From Roseateles toxinivorans (GTDB lineage: Bacteria; Pseudomonadota; Gammaproteobacteria; Burkholderiales; Burkholderiaceae_C): a stretch of 64,000 nucleotides of DNA. The notes under the pieces are model-generated. The model was not told where the DNA came from. It did not search any database and was given only the letters and a program-made list of their open reading frames with translations. A program made the translations under genes and the position numbers. Positions 1 through 10,288 of the stretch are shown here, piece after piece. The stretch lies in NCBI RefSeq assembly GCF_004362525.1, contig NZ_SNXS01000001.1, forward strand, positions 1,224,121 to 1,288,120, in the 5' to 3' direction. Each line of letters opens with the position of its first letter. Positions within the stretch are counted from its first letter, which is position 1.

Positions 1-58
1 AAATTTCACTCTATGAGTGTCGCGCTGTTCAAGCGAGACAATGATTATATGACGGTTT

Positions 59-1456
59 TCAAACGCCGCGCAAGCGCTCGACGACAACTTTTTGCTCGAA
101 CAGGGCCAGCACCGCATCGAGCGACGGCGTTTGCGCGCGGCCGAAGACCAGCACGCGCACTGGAATTGCCAGTTGCGGCATCTTGATGCCCTGAGCGGTG
201 ATGACTTCCTTGATCGCCCCCTGCACGGCCGCCTTGTCCCATGCTGTCAGTGACTCCAGCTTGTCGGCAAGAGCAGCGACCGCCGGGAGAATCGCCTCGG
301 TAACGTGCTGCGCGAGATCGGCCTCGGTGGCCTCCACAGGCTGGAAGTAGCTCTTCAGCCAATCGGCCAGTTCCACCAGGGTCGCGCAGCGGTCCTTGAA
401 CAGGGCCACTCGTTGCTCCAGCAAGCCATCGGCCTGCGCTTCAATGCCCAGCTTGGCCAGATGCGGCAGCACCAGATGTGCCAGGCGTTCGTCGCTGGCC
501 AGCTTCATATAGCTGGCATTGACCCAGGACAGCTTGGCCGGATCCCACTGCGCCGGGCTCTTGGACAGATGCTCGCCATCGAACCACTGCACCAGTTGTT
601 CGCGTGAGAACAGTTCGTCGTCGCCATGGCTCCAGCCCAGGCGCGACAGATAGTTCAGCATTGCCTCGGGCAGATAGCCGCCCTCTTCGTAGGCTGTCAC
701 GCTGACCGCGCCGCGGCGCTTGGAGAGCTTCTGACCATCGTCGCCAAGAATCACCGGCACATGACCGAACAGCGGCAACGGCGCACCCAGCGCGTTGAAT
801 ATATTGATCTGCCAGGGCGTGTTGTTGACATGCTCGTCGCCACGGAAGACGTGGCTGATGTTCATGTCCCAGTCGTCAACGACGACGCAGAAGTTGTAGG
901 TCGGGATGCCGTCGGGCCGCACGATGATCAGGTCGTCGATCTCGCGGTTGTTGATGGTGATAGGGCCTTTGACCAGGTCGTTCCAGGTCACGTCGCCGTC
1001 AAGCGGATTCTTGAAGCGCACCACCGGCTTGAGCCCTGCAGGCACCGGCGGCAGCGTCTTGCCAGGCTCCGGGCGCCAAGTGCCGTCATAGCGGCGCTTC
1101 TCGCCGCGCGACTCCTGGCCGGCCTTCATCGCCTCCAGTTCCTGTGGCGTGCAGTAGCAGCGGTAGGCCGTGCCAGCGGCGATCATCTGCTCGATCACCG
1201 CGTTGTAGCGGTCCAGGCGCTGCATCTGGTAGATCGGGCCCTCGTCGTAGTCCAGGCCCAGCCACTTCATCGCGGCCAGGATCTGATCGACCGAGTCCTG
1301 GGTGGAGCGGGCCACGTCGGTGTCTTCGATGCGCAGGATGAACTCACCGCCGTAGTGGCGGGCATAGGCCCAGGAGTACAGGGCCGTGCGGGCCGTGCCC
1401 AGGTGCAGAAAGCCGGTGGGCGACGGGGCGATGCGGGTGCGGATTTTTCGGGTCAT
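59..1456 (-). CDS. gltX: glutamyl-tRNA synthetase
   Basis: This class I aminoacyl-tRNA synthetase charges tRNA-Glu with glutamate in the cytoplasm. The N-terminus has the family opening [17 protein letters not shown] with the HIGH-like HLGT signature, and the KMSKS-like motif KLSKR follows at about two fifths of the length. The ATG at 1456 gives 465 residues, close to the usual 470, and places the Rossmann opening at residue 8. An alternative in-frame ATG at 1507 would add 17 residues; it has a GGAG eight bases upstream and overlaps the purF stop by one base (TGATG), so translational coupling from there is possible. The gene is last in the minus-strand run, and nothing identifiable lies in the 58 bases beyond its stop. 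Confidence 0.96.
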   Translation of the reverse strand: MTRKIRTRIAPSPTGFLHLGTARTALYSWAYARHYGGEFILRIEDTDVARSTQDSVDQILAAMKWLGLDYDEGPIYQMQRLDRYNAVIEQMIAAGTAYRCYCTPQELEAMKAGQESRGEKRRYDGTWRPEPGKTLPPVPAGLKPVVRFKNPLDGDVTWNDLVKGPITINNREIDDLIIVRPDGIPTYNFCVVVDDWDMNISHVFRGDEHVNNTPWQINIFNALGAPLPLFGHVPVILGDDGQKLSKRRGAVSVTAYEEGGYLPEAMLNYLSRLGWSHGDDELFSREQLVQWFDGEHLSKSPAQWDPAKLSWVNASYMKLASDERLAHLVLPHLAKLGIEAQADGLLEQRVALFKDRCATLVELADWLKSYFQPVEATEADLAQHVTEAILPAVAALADKLESLTAWDKAAVQGAIKEVITAQGIKMPQLAIPVRVLVFGRAQTPSLDAVLALFEQKVVVERLRGV

Positions 1457-1506
1457 GGTGTGCTGGGTTTTCAGTATCTCGACCGGGCCGATCTCGGGCT
1501 CGGGCA

Positions 1507-3024
1507 TCAACCCTGCTCCGATGCATTCGGTATGGCCAGGCGTCCCCGCCCGGGGCCGTCCTCCTCGTCGCTGCCCTGGGCGGAGCGCTGGCTGCGCATG
1601 GTCTCGAAGTCTTCCTTGCTGACGTCGCCGGTGATGTAGACACCGTCAAAGCAGGAGGCCTCGAAGCCGTTGAGCTTGGGGTTGAGCGCCGCAACCACGC
1701 GCTTCATCGCCGCAACATCCTGGTAGATCAAGGCATCGGCACCGATGAACTCGCGGATCTCCTCGATGCTGCGGTTGTGGGCGATCAGCTCGGTCGGCGT
1801 CGGCATGTCGATGCCGTAGACATTCGGGTAGCGCACCGGAGGCGCGGCCGAGGCCAGATAGACCTTGCGGGCTCCGGCCTCGCGGGCCATCTGCACGATT
1901 TCCTTGGAGGTGGTGCCGCGCACGATCGAGTCATCGACCAGCAGCACATTGCGGTTCTTGAACTCCAGGCCGATCGCATTGAGCTTCTGGCGCACCGACT
2001 TCTTGCGCACGCCCTGCCCCGGCATGATGAAGGTGCGGCCCACATAGCGGTTCTTCACAAAGCCCTCGCGGTAGGGCTTGCCGATCTTGTGGGCCAGCTG
2101 CATCGCCGACGGACGGCTGGATTCGGGGATCGGGATCACCACATCAATATCGCTCGGCGGCATTGTCGAGATCAGGCGCTGGGCCAGCGTCTCGCCCATG
2201 TTCAGCCGCGCCTGATAGACCGACACGCCGTCCATCACGGAGTCAGGTCTTGCCAGGTAGACGAACTCGAACATGCAGGGGTTCAGGCTCGGGTTGTCGG
2301 CGCACTGCTCGGCATGGATCTGGCCATGGGTGTCGATGAAGATGGCTTCGCCCGGAGCGACATCGCGGGTCAGCTTGTTGCCGGTGCCTTCGAGCGCAAC
2401 GCTCTCGCTGGCCACCATCACATCGCCGGTGCCCGATTCGCCGTACACCAGCGGACGGATGCCAAAGGGGTCGCGGAAGGCCAAGAGTCCATGACCGGCG
2501 ATCAAGGCGATCACCGCGTACGAGCCCTTGATGCGCTTGTGCACAGCGCGCACCGCCTTGAAGACCTCGGCCGGCGTCAGCGGCAGGTCGCGGGCTGCCA
2601 GCTCCAACTCGTGGGCTAGCACATTGAGCAGGACCTCGGAATCGCTCTCGGTGTTGATGTGGCGGCGGTCGACGTCGAACAACTCCTTCTTCAACGCGGT
2701 GGCATTGGTCAGATTGCCGTTGTGCACCAGCACCATGCCGAACGGTGCGTTGACGTAGAAGGGCTGCGCCTCTTCTTCGCTGTAAGCGTTGCCTGCCGTC
2801 GGGTAACGCACCTGGCCCAGGCCCACATTGCCGGGCAGCGCGCGCATATTGCGAGTGCGGAACACGTCTCGGACCATGCCGCGCGCCTTGTGCATGAAGC
2901 ACTTGTTGTCCAGCATGGTGACGATGCCGGCCGCGTCCTGGCCGCGATGCTGCAGCAGCAGCAGGGCGTCATAGATCAGCTGATTGACCGGCGCCTTGGA
3001 AATCACCCCGACGATGCCACACAT
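1507..3024 (-). CDS. purF: amidophosphoribosyltransferase
   Basis: PurF catalyses the first committed step of purine synthesis, making phosphoribosylamine from PRPP and glutamine. The 505-residue protein begins MCGIVGV, so Cys2 becomes the N-terminal nucleophile of the glutaminase domain after Met removal. The C-terminal phosphoribosyltransferase domain carries the PRPP loop [13 protein letters not shown]. It lies 51 bases downstream of cvpA, the classical cvpA-purF pairing, and its stop overlaps the alternative start of gltX. Length and motifs are normal for the family. It probably shares a transcript with the genes upstream, since I see no convincing promoter in the short gap before it. Confidence 0.97.
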   Translation of the reverse strand: MCGIVGVISKAPVNQLIYDALLLLQHRGQDAAGIVTMLDNKCFMHKARGMVRDVFRTRNMRALPGNVGLGQVRYPTAGNAYSEEEAQPFYVNAPFGMVLVHNGNLTNATALKKELFDVDRRHINTESDSEVLLNVLAHELELAARDLPLTPAEVFKAVRAVHKRIKGSYAVIALIAGHGLLAFRDPFGIRPLVYGESGTGDVMVASESVALEGTGNKLTRDVAPGEAIFIDTHGQIHAEQCADNPSLNPCMFEFVYLARPDSVMDGVSVYQARLNMGETLAQRLISTMPPSDIDVVIPIPESSRPSAMQLAHKIGKPYREGFVKNRYVGRTFIMPGQGVRKKSVRQKLNAIGLEFKNRNVLLVDDSIVRGTTSKEIVQMAREAGARKVYLASAAPPVRYPNVYGIDMPTPTELIAHNRSIEEIREFIGADALIYQDVAAMKRVVAALNPKLNGFEASCFDGVYITGDVSKEDFETMRSQRSAQGSDEEDGPGRGRLAIPNASEQG

Positions 3025-3075
3025 AAGCTACTTCCTTGTTCAAACTTGGCTCGCCAAATCCTTGGAGCTTGATGC

Positions 3076-3570
3076 TCAGGACCCGACGTACTGCACCATG
3101 CTGGGCGGCAGCAGGGGCCTGAGCCCATGCAAGACCACCTGCATCCAGGGAACCAGCTCCGAATCCTGCCATTGCGCGGAGCGGGCCGCGGGCGTCATGC
3201 CCACCACCAACACCGCCAGCAGGCAGATCAAGAGCCCTCGAATCAATCCAAAACCGGCGCCCAGCAGGCGGTCCAGCCCACTCAGCGGTGAGGCCTGCAC
3301 CAGCATGCGCACCAGGCGTGCGCCCAGGCCCCACAGCAGGAGCAAGAACACAAAGGCCAGCACCAGGGTGCTGACCTGATGCAGGGTCGAACCCTCGGCG
3401 CCCACCGGCACCCAGTGCGAGATATATGGGGCCAACATCTGAGAACCAAAGTAGGCCACTACCCAACCCATCAGCGACAGCACCTCGAACAGCAGGCCGC
3501 GCCACACGCCGGCCAGCAGCGAGAACAGCAGCACGCAGGCCATCGCGATATCGACCCAGCCCAGGAACAT
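3076..3570 (-). CDS. cvpA: CvpA family inner-membrane protein
   Basis: This 164-residue protein has about four hydrophobic segments, near residues 5-25, 28-46, 62-85 and 100-122, and matches the CvpA family, named for colicin V production and linked to envelope homeostasis. The opening MFLGWVDIAMA with a following GVWRGLLFEVLSL stretch is typical. The gene lies directly upstream of purF and seven bases downstream of the SPOR-domain gene. Its biochemical role is not settled in any organism, so the name reflects family and synteny rather than a known reaction. Confidence 0.9.
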   Translation of the reverse strand: MFLGWVDIAMACVLLFSLLAGVWRGLLFEVLSLMGWVVAYFGSQMLAPYISHWVPVGAEGSTLHQVSTLVLAFVFLLLLWGLGARLVRMLVQASPLSGLDRLLGAGFGLIRGLLICLLAVLVVGMTPAARSAQWQDSELVPWMQVVLHGLRPLLPPSMVQYVGS

Positions 3571-3577
3571 CAGCGAC

Positions 3578-4345
3578 TCACAGCGTCAGGATGGCGGCAG
3601 GCAGGCCCGCGGCACGGATACGGCCGGAGGCCTTGTCGGCCTCCTCGCGGGTGGCGAAGGGGCCGACGCGCACCCGGGTGCGCTTGCCCTCGGCGCTCTC
3701 GATGACTTGCGTATAGGTCTTCAGGCCCAGCTTCTCGACCTTGAGCCTGGCCTCGCGGGCAGCATTGGCCTCACCGAAGGCGCCAACCTGCACGATGAAA
3801 CGGCCGGCGGCGTCCGAGGCTTTCTTGTCGGCGGCACTGGCTGCTGCCTTGCCCTCCAGCAGGGCCTGCACCCGGGCGGCCTCGGCGGGCTTGGCCCTCT
3901 CCACCGATTTCTCCACCACTTTGTCTGCCGCTTTGTCGATCACCTTCGGCGCCGGCTTGGAGGCCGGTTTCTCCGCCGGTTGCGCCACCGGCTCGGTCTT
4001 CGCCACCAGCGGCGCCTCGTCGCCGTCGCGCGTCTCGGTGATGATGGCAGGCTTGCCTGAAGCCTCGCTGGCCACAGGCTGCGGCGCGGCGGGCATGGGC
4101 AGCGGTGTGGCGGCCTCCTTGCGCGGGATCTCGATCGGCAAATCGACGGGGATCGGTCGTGGCTGAGTCTCGAACACCAGAGGGAAGCCGATGATGCCTA
4201 TGGCCACCAGCACGGCCGCGCCGATCAGGCGGCGGCGGGCGCGCACGCGCAGCTGTTGCACAGCATCGGCGGAATCGGTGACGGGTTTGGCGGCGGGCGC
4301 CTCGCGCCCCTCGGTATTGCGCTTGAAGATGGACAGCAGACCCAT
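3578..4345 (-). CDS. SPOR domain cell-division protein, DedD-like
   Basis: This 255-residue protein has a short cytoplasmic N-terminus, one membrane segment at about residues 41-60 and a long Ala/Pro/Lys/Glu-rich periplasmic linker. It ends in a SPOR domain at about residues 180-255, seen as FIVQVGAFGEANAAREA and later RVRVGPFATREEADKA. SPOR domains bind denuded peptidoglycan glycans at the division septum, so a role at the divisome like that of DedD is likely. It sits between folC and cvpA, its usual place in Burkholderiales. The start at 4345 gives MGLLSIFKR, a typical basic cytoplasmic lead. The linker contains Lys/Ala-rich imperfect repeats that probably vary between strains. Confidence 0.9.
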   Translation of the reverse strand: MGLLSIFKRNTEGREAPAAKPVTDSADAVQQLRVRARRRLIGAAVLVAIGIIGFPLVFETQPRPIPVDLPIEIPRKEAATPLPMPAAPQPVASEASGKPAIITETRDGDEAPLVAKTEPVAQPAEKPASKPAPKVIDKAADKVVEKSVERAKPAEAARVQALLEGKAAASAADKKASDAAGRFIVQVGAFGEANAAREARLKVEKLGLKTYTQVIESAEGKRTRVRVGPFATREEADKASGRIRAAGLPAAILTL

Positions 4346-4449
4346 ATCGGCGTGTAGGGAGCGTTGGAGTGCCCGGTTTTACGGCCGGCATGCGGCCTAT
4401 TGAGAGTCCGATTGGCGCGCGTGCCGGGCCTCGGTGTGCAGCCTGCGAC

Positions 4450-5739
4450 CTAGAGGCGCGGCACACCGTTTTTCAGCACGCCACCCACGGTGTGGAAGGA
4501 TCCAAAGACCACGATTCTATCAGCGGGGGTGGCCTCGGCCGCCGCGGCGTCCAGCGCCGACTGCGGGTCGGCGTGGCGGCTCAAGCGCAAGCCGGGCGGC
4601 GGCTTGAAGCCCTCCAGGCCCTGCAGCGCCTGGAACTGCTGATCAAGCTGGGCGGCCGTGGCGGCGCGGGGTATCTCCAGGTCGGTGAAGTACCAGCGAT
4701 CCACCAGCGGCGCCATGCGCTTGAAGATGGACACGATGTCCTTGTCGGCCATCACGCCGAACACCGCGTGGGTGCAGGGGAAGTAGCCCATCTGGTCCAG
4801 GTTTTGTGCCAGCGCGGCCACCGCGTGGGGGTTGTGCGCGACGTCCAGCACCAGGGCCGGCTGGCCAGGGACGATCTGGAAGCGGCCGGGCAGCTCCACC
4901 ATCGCCAGCCCGCTGCGCACCGCCTGGGCGCTGATCGGCAGCCGGTCGAACAAGGCCTCGAAAACCGCCAGCGCGCCCGAGGCGTTGAGCAGCTGATTCG
5001 CGCCACGCAGCGCCGGATAGGCCAGCGCATTGAAGCGCCGTTCACGCCCGCCCCAGCTCCATTGCTGACGGTCTCCGCTGTAGTTGAAGTCGCGGCCGAT
5101 CAGGCGCAGGTCGGCGCCGATCTCGCGGGCATGGTCGATGATGCTTTGCGGCGCCATCGGGTCGCTCACGATGGCCGGGCGGCCGGTGCGCATGATCTGC
5201 GCCTTCTCCAGGCCGATGGACTCACGGTCCGGCCCCAGATAGTCCATATGGTCCAGATCGATGCTGGTGATGACCGAGCAATCGGCGTCGATGGCGTTCA
5301 CCGCATCGAGTCGCCCGCCCAGGCCCACTTCCAGAATCACCAGGTCCAGCGGCTCCTCGGCCAGGCGCAGCATGATGGCCAGCGTGGTGAACTCGAAGAA
5401 GGTCAGCGCCACATCGCCGCGTGCGGCCTCGACCGCCTCGAAGTGTGGCAGCAGGCTCTCGGCCGCCACCGAGGCGCCGTTAATGCGGCAGCGCTCCTCG
5501 AAGTGGACGAAATGCGGCTTGATGTACAGCCCCACCCTGTAGCCGGCCTGCAGCGCGATCATCTCAATCATCGAGCAGGTCGAGCCCTTGCCATTGGTAC
5601 CGGCCACCATCACTACCGGCACCTTGAACTTCAGGCCCAGCCGGTCGCGCAGCGCGATCGTGCGCGCCAGGGTCATGTCGATCTCTTTGGGGTGCAGGGC
5701 CAGGCAGTGGTCAAGCCACTCGGGCAGGGTCTTGGGCAT
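4450..5739 (-). CDS. folC: bifunctional folylpolyglutamate synthase / dihydrofolate synthase
   Basis: FolC adds glutamate to dihydropteroate and then to tetrahydrofolates, using ATP. The 429-residue protein has the Mur-ligase-type P-loop GTNGKGST near residue 47, preceded by the FolC lead KEIDMTLARTI, and a later LEVGLGGRLDAVN motif. It lies between accD and the SPOR gene, which is conserved synteny in Burkholderiales. A strong inverted repeat separates it from accD upstream. The gap downstream to the SPOR gene is 104 bases and holds a small GGCCG/CGGCC hairpin. Length is normal. Confidence 0.96.
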   Translation of the reverse strand: MPKTLPEWLDHCLALHPKEIDMTLARTIALRDRLGLKFKVPVVMVAGTNGKGSTCSMIEMIALQAGYRVGLYIKPHFVHFEERCRINGASVAAESLLPHFEAVEAARGDVALTFFEFTTLAIMLRLAEEPLDLVILEVGLGGRLDAVNAIDADCSVITSIDLDHMDYLGPDRESIGLEKAQIMRTGRPAIVSDPMAPQSIIDHAREIGADLRLIGRDFNYSGDRQQWSWGGRERRFNALAYPALRGANQLLNASGALAVFEALFDRLPISAQAVRSGLAMVELPGRFQIVPGQPALVLDVAHNPHAVAALAQNLDQMGYFPCTHAVFGVMADKDIVSIFKRMAPLVDRWYFTDLEIPRAATAAQLDQQFQALQGLEGFKPPPGLRLSRHADPQSALDAAAAEATPADRIVVFGSFHTVGGVLKNGVPRL

Positions 5740-5760
5740 TTGGGTCGGGCCTAATGAATA

Positions 5761-5785
5761 CGGCCAAGCCTTGTGGGCTTGGCCG
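5761..5785 (-). terminator. stem-loop between accD and folC
   Basis: A perfect 10-base inverted repeat (CGGCCAAGCC / GGCTTGGCCG) with a five-base loop lies 19 bases beyond the accD stop and 22 bases before the folC start. On the minus strand it is followed by TATTCATT, a weak U-rich run. It could be a partial intrinsic terminator or an mRNA-stabilising hairpin that lowers folC expression relative to accD. Confidence 0.6.
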
Positions 5786-5803
5786 CGTCAAGCATGGTCG
5801 GAA

Positions 5804-6672
<869 letters not shown>

Positions 6673-6676
<4 letters not shown>

Positions 6677-7494
6677 GCGTCGGGCTCCTTTGGTTTGATG
6701 CTGTCCAGTGCGGACCGGATCTCAGCCATGAATTTTGCACCAGTTGCGGCCACGTTCTCCGGCTGCTCGACTTCCAGCAGCTGAACCAGCCTTGAACCGA
6801 TCACCACGGCGTCCGACACCTCACCCACCGCCTTGGCCGTTTCGGCATTGCTGATGCCGAAGCCCACACCGACCGGCACCTTCACATGCTGGCGTATGCG
6901 CGGGATCATCGCGGCCACGGCGGCCGTGTCCAGATGGCCGGCGCCGGTCACGCCCTTGAGCGACACGTAGTAGACATAGCCGCTGGCGATACGGCCGACC
7001 ATGGCCATGCGCGCCTCGGTGGACGTGGGCGCCAGCAGGAAGATCGGGTCCAGCCCCTGCTTCTGCAGCGCGGCCGCGAACACCTCGCACTCCTCGGGCG
7101 GATAGTCCACCACCAGCACGCCATCCACACCGGCGGCCTTGGCGTCCGTCACGAAGGCATCGACGCCATAGCGCTCGATCGGGTTGGCATAGCCCATCAG
7201 CACCACCGGCGTGTCGGCGTCCTGCTGCCGGAAGGCCCGTACATAGGCCAGCACATCGCGCAGGCCCACGCCCTTGGCGACGGCCCGCTCGGCGGCACGC
7301 TGTATCACCGGCCCGTCGGCCATTGGGTCAGAGAACGGCACGCCCAGCTCGATCACATCGGCGCCGGCACCGGCCAGGGCCAGCATCAGCTCGACCGTGC
7401 GTGCAGGGTACGGGTCACCGGCGGTGACGTAGGGAATCAAGGCCTTGCGGCCCTCGGCTTTCAACAACTCGAAGCGGGCCCGGATGCGGCTCAT
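6673..7494 (-). CDS. trpA: tryptophan synthase alpha subunit
   Basis: TrpA cleaves indole-3-glycerol phosphate to indole, which is channelled to TrpB. The 273-residue protein begins [12 protein letters not shown] and shows the motif [18 protein letters not shown], which carries the catalytic Glu and Asp, plus the later GVGFGI phosphate loop. The start is fixed by a four-base ATGA overlap with the trpB stop. The same frame stays open upstream through trpB, but that stretch is a shadow and not protein-like. It forms an operon with trpF, trpB and accD. The remaining trp genes (trpE, trpG, trpD, trpC) are not in the window. Confidence 0.97.
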
Positions 7495-8777
7495 GCTGCA
7501 CCGCCTTTCTGTGTCACAGGCGCAGACACGGGTGAGTCGCCACCCTTGACCGATTGCCCGCGGCAGGAGGGCCGGCAGTAGAAATCGGCATGCGACAGAT
7601 CGGCGACGGTGCCGATGTCCTTGTCGCCACGCCCGGACAGATTGACCAGCAGATGCTGGTCGGGCGCCAGAGTCGGCGCCAGCTTCATCGCATAGGCCAC
7701 CGCATGGCTGGACTCCAGCGCCGGGATGATGCCTTCGGTGCGGCACAGGTGGTGAAAGGCGGCCAACGCCTCGGTGTCGGTGATGCTGACGTACTCGGCG
7801 CGGCCGATGTCCTTCAGATAGGCATGCTCGGGGCCGACGCCGGGATAGTCCAGGCCTGCCGAGACCGAGTGCGTCTCGATAATCTGGCCGTTGGCGTCCT
7901 GCAGCAGATAGGTGCGGTTGCCATGCAGCACGCCAGGCGTGCCGGCGCTCAGCGTAGCGGCATGCTTGCCGCTGTCCAGGCCAAGGCCGGCGGCCTCGAC
8001 ACCGATCAGCCGGGTCTTGTCGTGCGGGATGTAAGGGTAGAAGATGCCGATGGCATTGCTGCCGCCGCCGACGCAGGCAATCACCGCGTCGGGCTGGCGC
8101 CCGGCCATCTCGGGCATCTGCACCAGGCACTCATCGCCGATGACGCGCTGGAAGTCGCGCACCATCATCGGATAGGGGTGCGGGCCGGCGACGGTGCCGA
8201 TGATGTAGAAGGTCGACTCGACGTTGGTGACCCAGTCGCGCATCGCCTCGTTCAGCGCGTCCTTCAAGGTCTTGCTGCCCGACTCGACCGGCACGACGCG
8301 GGCGCCCAGCAGATTCATCCGGTAGACATTGGGCGACTGGCGCTTGACGTCTTCGCTGCCCATATAGACCACGCACTCGATGCCGTAGCGGGCGCAGATG
8401 GTGGCCGTGGCCACGCCATGCTGTCCGGCGCCGGTCTCGGCAATGACCCTCTTCTTGCCCATGCGCCTGGCCAGCAGCGCCTGACCGATCGTGTTGTTGA
8501 CCTTGTGCGCGCCGGTGTGATTCAGGTCTTCGCGCTTCAGGTAGATCTGCGCGCCGCCGAGTTCGCGGCTCATCCGCGCGGCGTGATAGATCGGGCTGGG
8601 GCGGCCGACGAAATGGGCCAGCTCGCTCTGGAATTCGGCGATGAAGTCCGGGTCCTTGCGGTAGTGCTCGTAGGCCTCTTTCAGCTCGTCCAGCGCATGG
8701 ACCAGGGTTTCGGATACAAAGCTACCGCCGTAGGGGCCGAAATGCCCGCGCACATCGGGCTGGTGGTATTCAAACAT
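7491..8777 (-). CDS. trpB: tryptophan synthase beta subunit
   Basis: TrpB is the PLP-dependent half of tryptophan synthase and condenses indole with serine. The PLP lysine is in [11 protein letters not shown] at Lys92, and the phosphate-binding loop [10 protein letters not shown] is present. At 428 residues it is about 30 longer than the classic enzyme: after the usual end it carries a polar tail containing CRPSCRGQ, so two cysteines lie in a short extension. It lies 15 bases downstream of trpF and overlaps trpA by four bases. The tail could be tolerated drift or a lineage feature. Confidence 0.97.
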   Translation of the reverse strand: MFEYHQPDVRGHFGPYGGSFVSETLVHALDELKEAYEHYRKDPDFIAEFQSELAHFVGRPSPIYHAARMSRELGGAQIYLKREDLNHTGAHKVNNTIGQALLARRMGKKRVIAETGAGQHGVATATICARYGIECVVYMGSEDVKRQSPNVYRMNLLGARVVPVESGSKTLKDALNEAMRDWVTNVESTFYIIGTVAGPHPYPMMVRDFQRVIGDECLVQMPEMAGRQPDAVIACVGGGSNAIGIFYPYIPHDKTRLIGVEAAGLGLDSGKHAATLSAGTPGVLHGNRTYLLQDANGQIIETHSVSAGLDYPGVGPEHAYLKDIGRAEYVSITDTEALAAFHHLCRTEGIIPALESSHAVAYAMKLAPTLAPDQHLLVNLSGRGDKDIGTVADLSHADFYCRPSCRGQSVKGGDSPVSAPVTQKGGAA

Positions 8778-8792
8778 GATCGATCATCCTCT

Positions 8793-9440
8793 TCAGGTGG
8801 GTGATGCCGCAACGCGGGCATCCGCCTCACGCACCGCAGCACAAAATTGACGCATCAACTCGGCGTCCTTGAGGCCTTTGCCGGCCTCCACGCCCGAGCT
8901 CACATCAACGGCCCAGGGCCGTACCTGAAGCACCCCGGTCAGCACATTTTGCGCATGCAACCCACCAGACAAAACGACTGGATAGTGCACGTTTGCTGGA
9001 ATGAGTGACCAATCGAAAACCTTTCCACCACCGCCATAGCCCTCGACATGGGCGTCGAGCAACAAGCCTGCGGCATCATGAAACTGATGGGCGAAGTCTA
9101 GCAAATTGAAATCAGGCGTCATGCGCGCTGCGCGCAGATAGGGCCGGCCGCCGTGCCGGCACTGCTCGGGCGTCTCGTCGCCATGGAATTGCAGCAGCAG
9201 GTGCGGGATCGCCGCCACGGCCTCGGCCACCTGCTCCTTCGAGGCATTGACGAACAGGCCGACCGGCGTGACGAAGGGCGGCAGCAGCCTGGCCAATTCC
9301 GCCGCACGGGCCAGGTTCACATGCCGCGGGCTGCGCTCGTAGAACACCAGGCCTATCGCGTCGGCACCGGCCTTGACGGCCTCCAGCACATCGGCCTCGC
9401 GGGTCAGGCCGCAGATCTTGATGCGGGTACGGGTGCTCAC
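8793..9440 (-). CDS. trpF: phosphoribosylanthranilate isomerase
   Basis: TrpF catalyses the Amadori rearrangement of phosphoribosylanthranilate in tryptophan synthesis. The 215-residue TIM barrel opens TRIKICGLTR, where the Cys is the catalytic base, and has the C-terminal segment WAVDVSSGVEAGKGLKD with the conserved Asp and phosphate-binding SSGVE. It sits 12 bases downstream of truA and 15 bases upstream of trpB, the common truA-trpF-trpB-trpA order. Length is normal. Confidence 0.96.
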   Translation of the reverse strand: MSTRTRIKICGLTREADVLEAVKAGADAIGLVFYERSPRHVNLARAAELARLLPPFVTPVGLFVNASKEQVAEAVAAIPHLLLQFHGDETPEQCRHGGRPYLRAARMTPDFNLLDFAHQFHDAAGLLLDAHVEGYGGGGKVFDWSLIPANVHYPVVLSGGLHAQNVLTGVLQVRPWAVDVSSGVEAGKGLKDAELMRQFCAAVREADARVAASPT

Positions 9441-9452
9441 TACAGACCACCT

Positions 9453-10250
9453 CTAGGGCAGCCAATCCATTGGGGGGGTACGTTCGGGTATGCCATGGAC
9501 AGCATCGTAGTACGGACCGACAAAGTACAGCCCATCGGCGGGAAATGTCGGCGCGGCCAACTTGCGATCGCGCCCGGCCAGGATCTCGCCCATCCAGGGC
9601 ACGACCCGCGTGCCCGTGCCTATGGCCAGCAGGCAGCCCATCAGGTTGCGGATCATGTGGTGCAGAAAGGCCGAGCCATCGAACTCGAAGCGCCAGTAGG
9701 CGCCGCGGCGCTCAATCGAGATGCGGCGCAGGGTCTTCACCGGCGAGGCGGCCTGGCATTCCGAAGAGCGGAAGGCGCTGAAGTCATGCTCGCCGATCAG
9801 TTGGGCTGCCGCGGCCTGCATCGCGGCCAGGTCCAGCGGACGGAACACCCAGCCGGCCACCCCATCCTCGATCGACGGCCGCACCGGCGATTCGAGCAGC
9901 AGATAGACGTAACGCCGGCCCCGCGCCGAGTTGCGTGCATGAAAGCCCGCCTCGGGGAACGCACACCATTGCACCGCGATGTCCTTGGGCAGGTAGCGGT
10001 TGGTGCCGCGCACCCAGGAGAAGCTGTCGCGGACGATCTCGGTATCGAAGTGAACGACCTGATTCAGGCCATGGACGCCGGCGTCGGTGCGTCCGGCGCA
10101 CAGCGTGCGCAGGTGGCCCAAGGGCACATCGGCGAAGCGCGCCAGCGCGCGCTCCAGATGATCCTGTACCGTGTCACCGCCGGGCTGGCTCTGCCAACCC
10201 TTGTAGGCCCAGCCGCGGTAGCTGAGGCCCAGCGCAACCCGTTGCGTCAT
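9453..10250 (-). CDS. truA: tRNA pseudouridine(38-40) synthase
   Basis: TruA converts uridines 38, 39 and 40 in the anticodon arm of many tRNAs to pseudouridine. The 265-residue protein has the invariant active-site motif CAGRTDAGVH with catalytic Asp56, the N-terminal segment LSYRGWAYKGWQ and the C-terminal FLHHMIRNLMG. It lies between the FimV-like gene and trpF, an arrangement well known from Pseudomonas and Burkholderiales. The gap to trpF is only 12 bases, so cotranscription is expected. Confidence 0.97.
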   Translation of the reverse strand: MTQRVALGLSYRGWAYKGWQSQPGGDTVQDHLERALARFADVPLGHLRTLCAGRTDAGVHGLNQVVHFDTEIVRDSFSWVRGTNRYLPKDIAVQWCAFPEAGFHARNSARGRRYVYLLLESPVRPSIEDGVAGWVFRPLDLAAMQAAAAQLIGEHDFSAFRSSECQAASPVKTLRRISIERRGAYWRFEFDGSAFLHHMIRNLMGCLLAIGTGTRVVPWMGEILAGRDRKLAAPTFPADGLYFVGPYYDAVHGIPERTPPMDWLP

Positions 10251-10288
10251 GCCGGGCCTTCACCCGTTGCAACATCCCGCACCAGGCT

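Noticed and set aside
1..58. A tRNA gene downstream of gltX
   Set aside because: The 58 bases show no cloverleaf or conserved T-loop sequence.
4369..5754. Long plus-strand frames opposite folC, purF, leuC, scpA and pccA
   Set aside because: They are the usual high-GC antisense frames, rich in His, Gln and Arg, lying over well-identified genes.
7495..8130. Upstream extension of the trpA frame to 485 codons
   Set aside because: That part lies antiphase over trpB and is Arg/His-rich without protein character; the ATGA overlap gives the trpA start.
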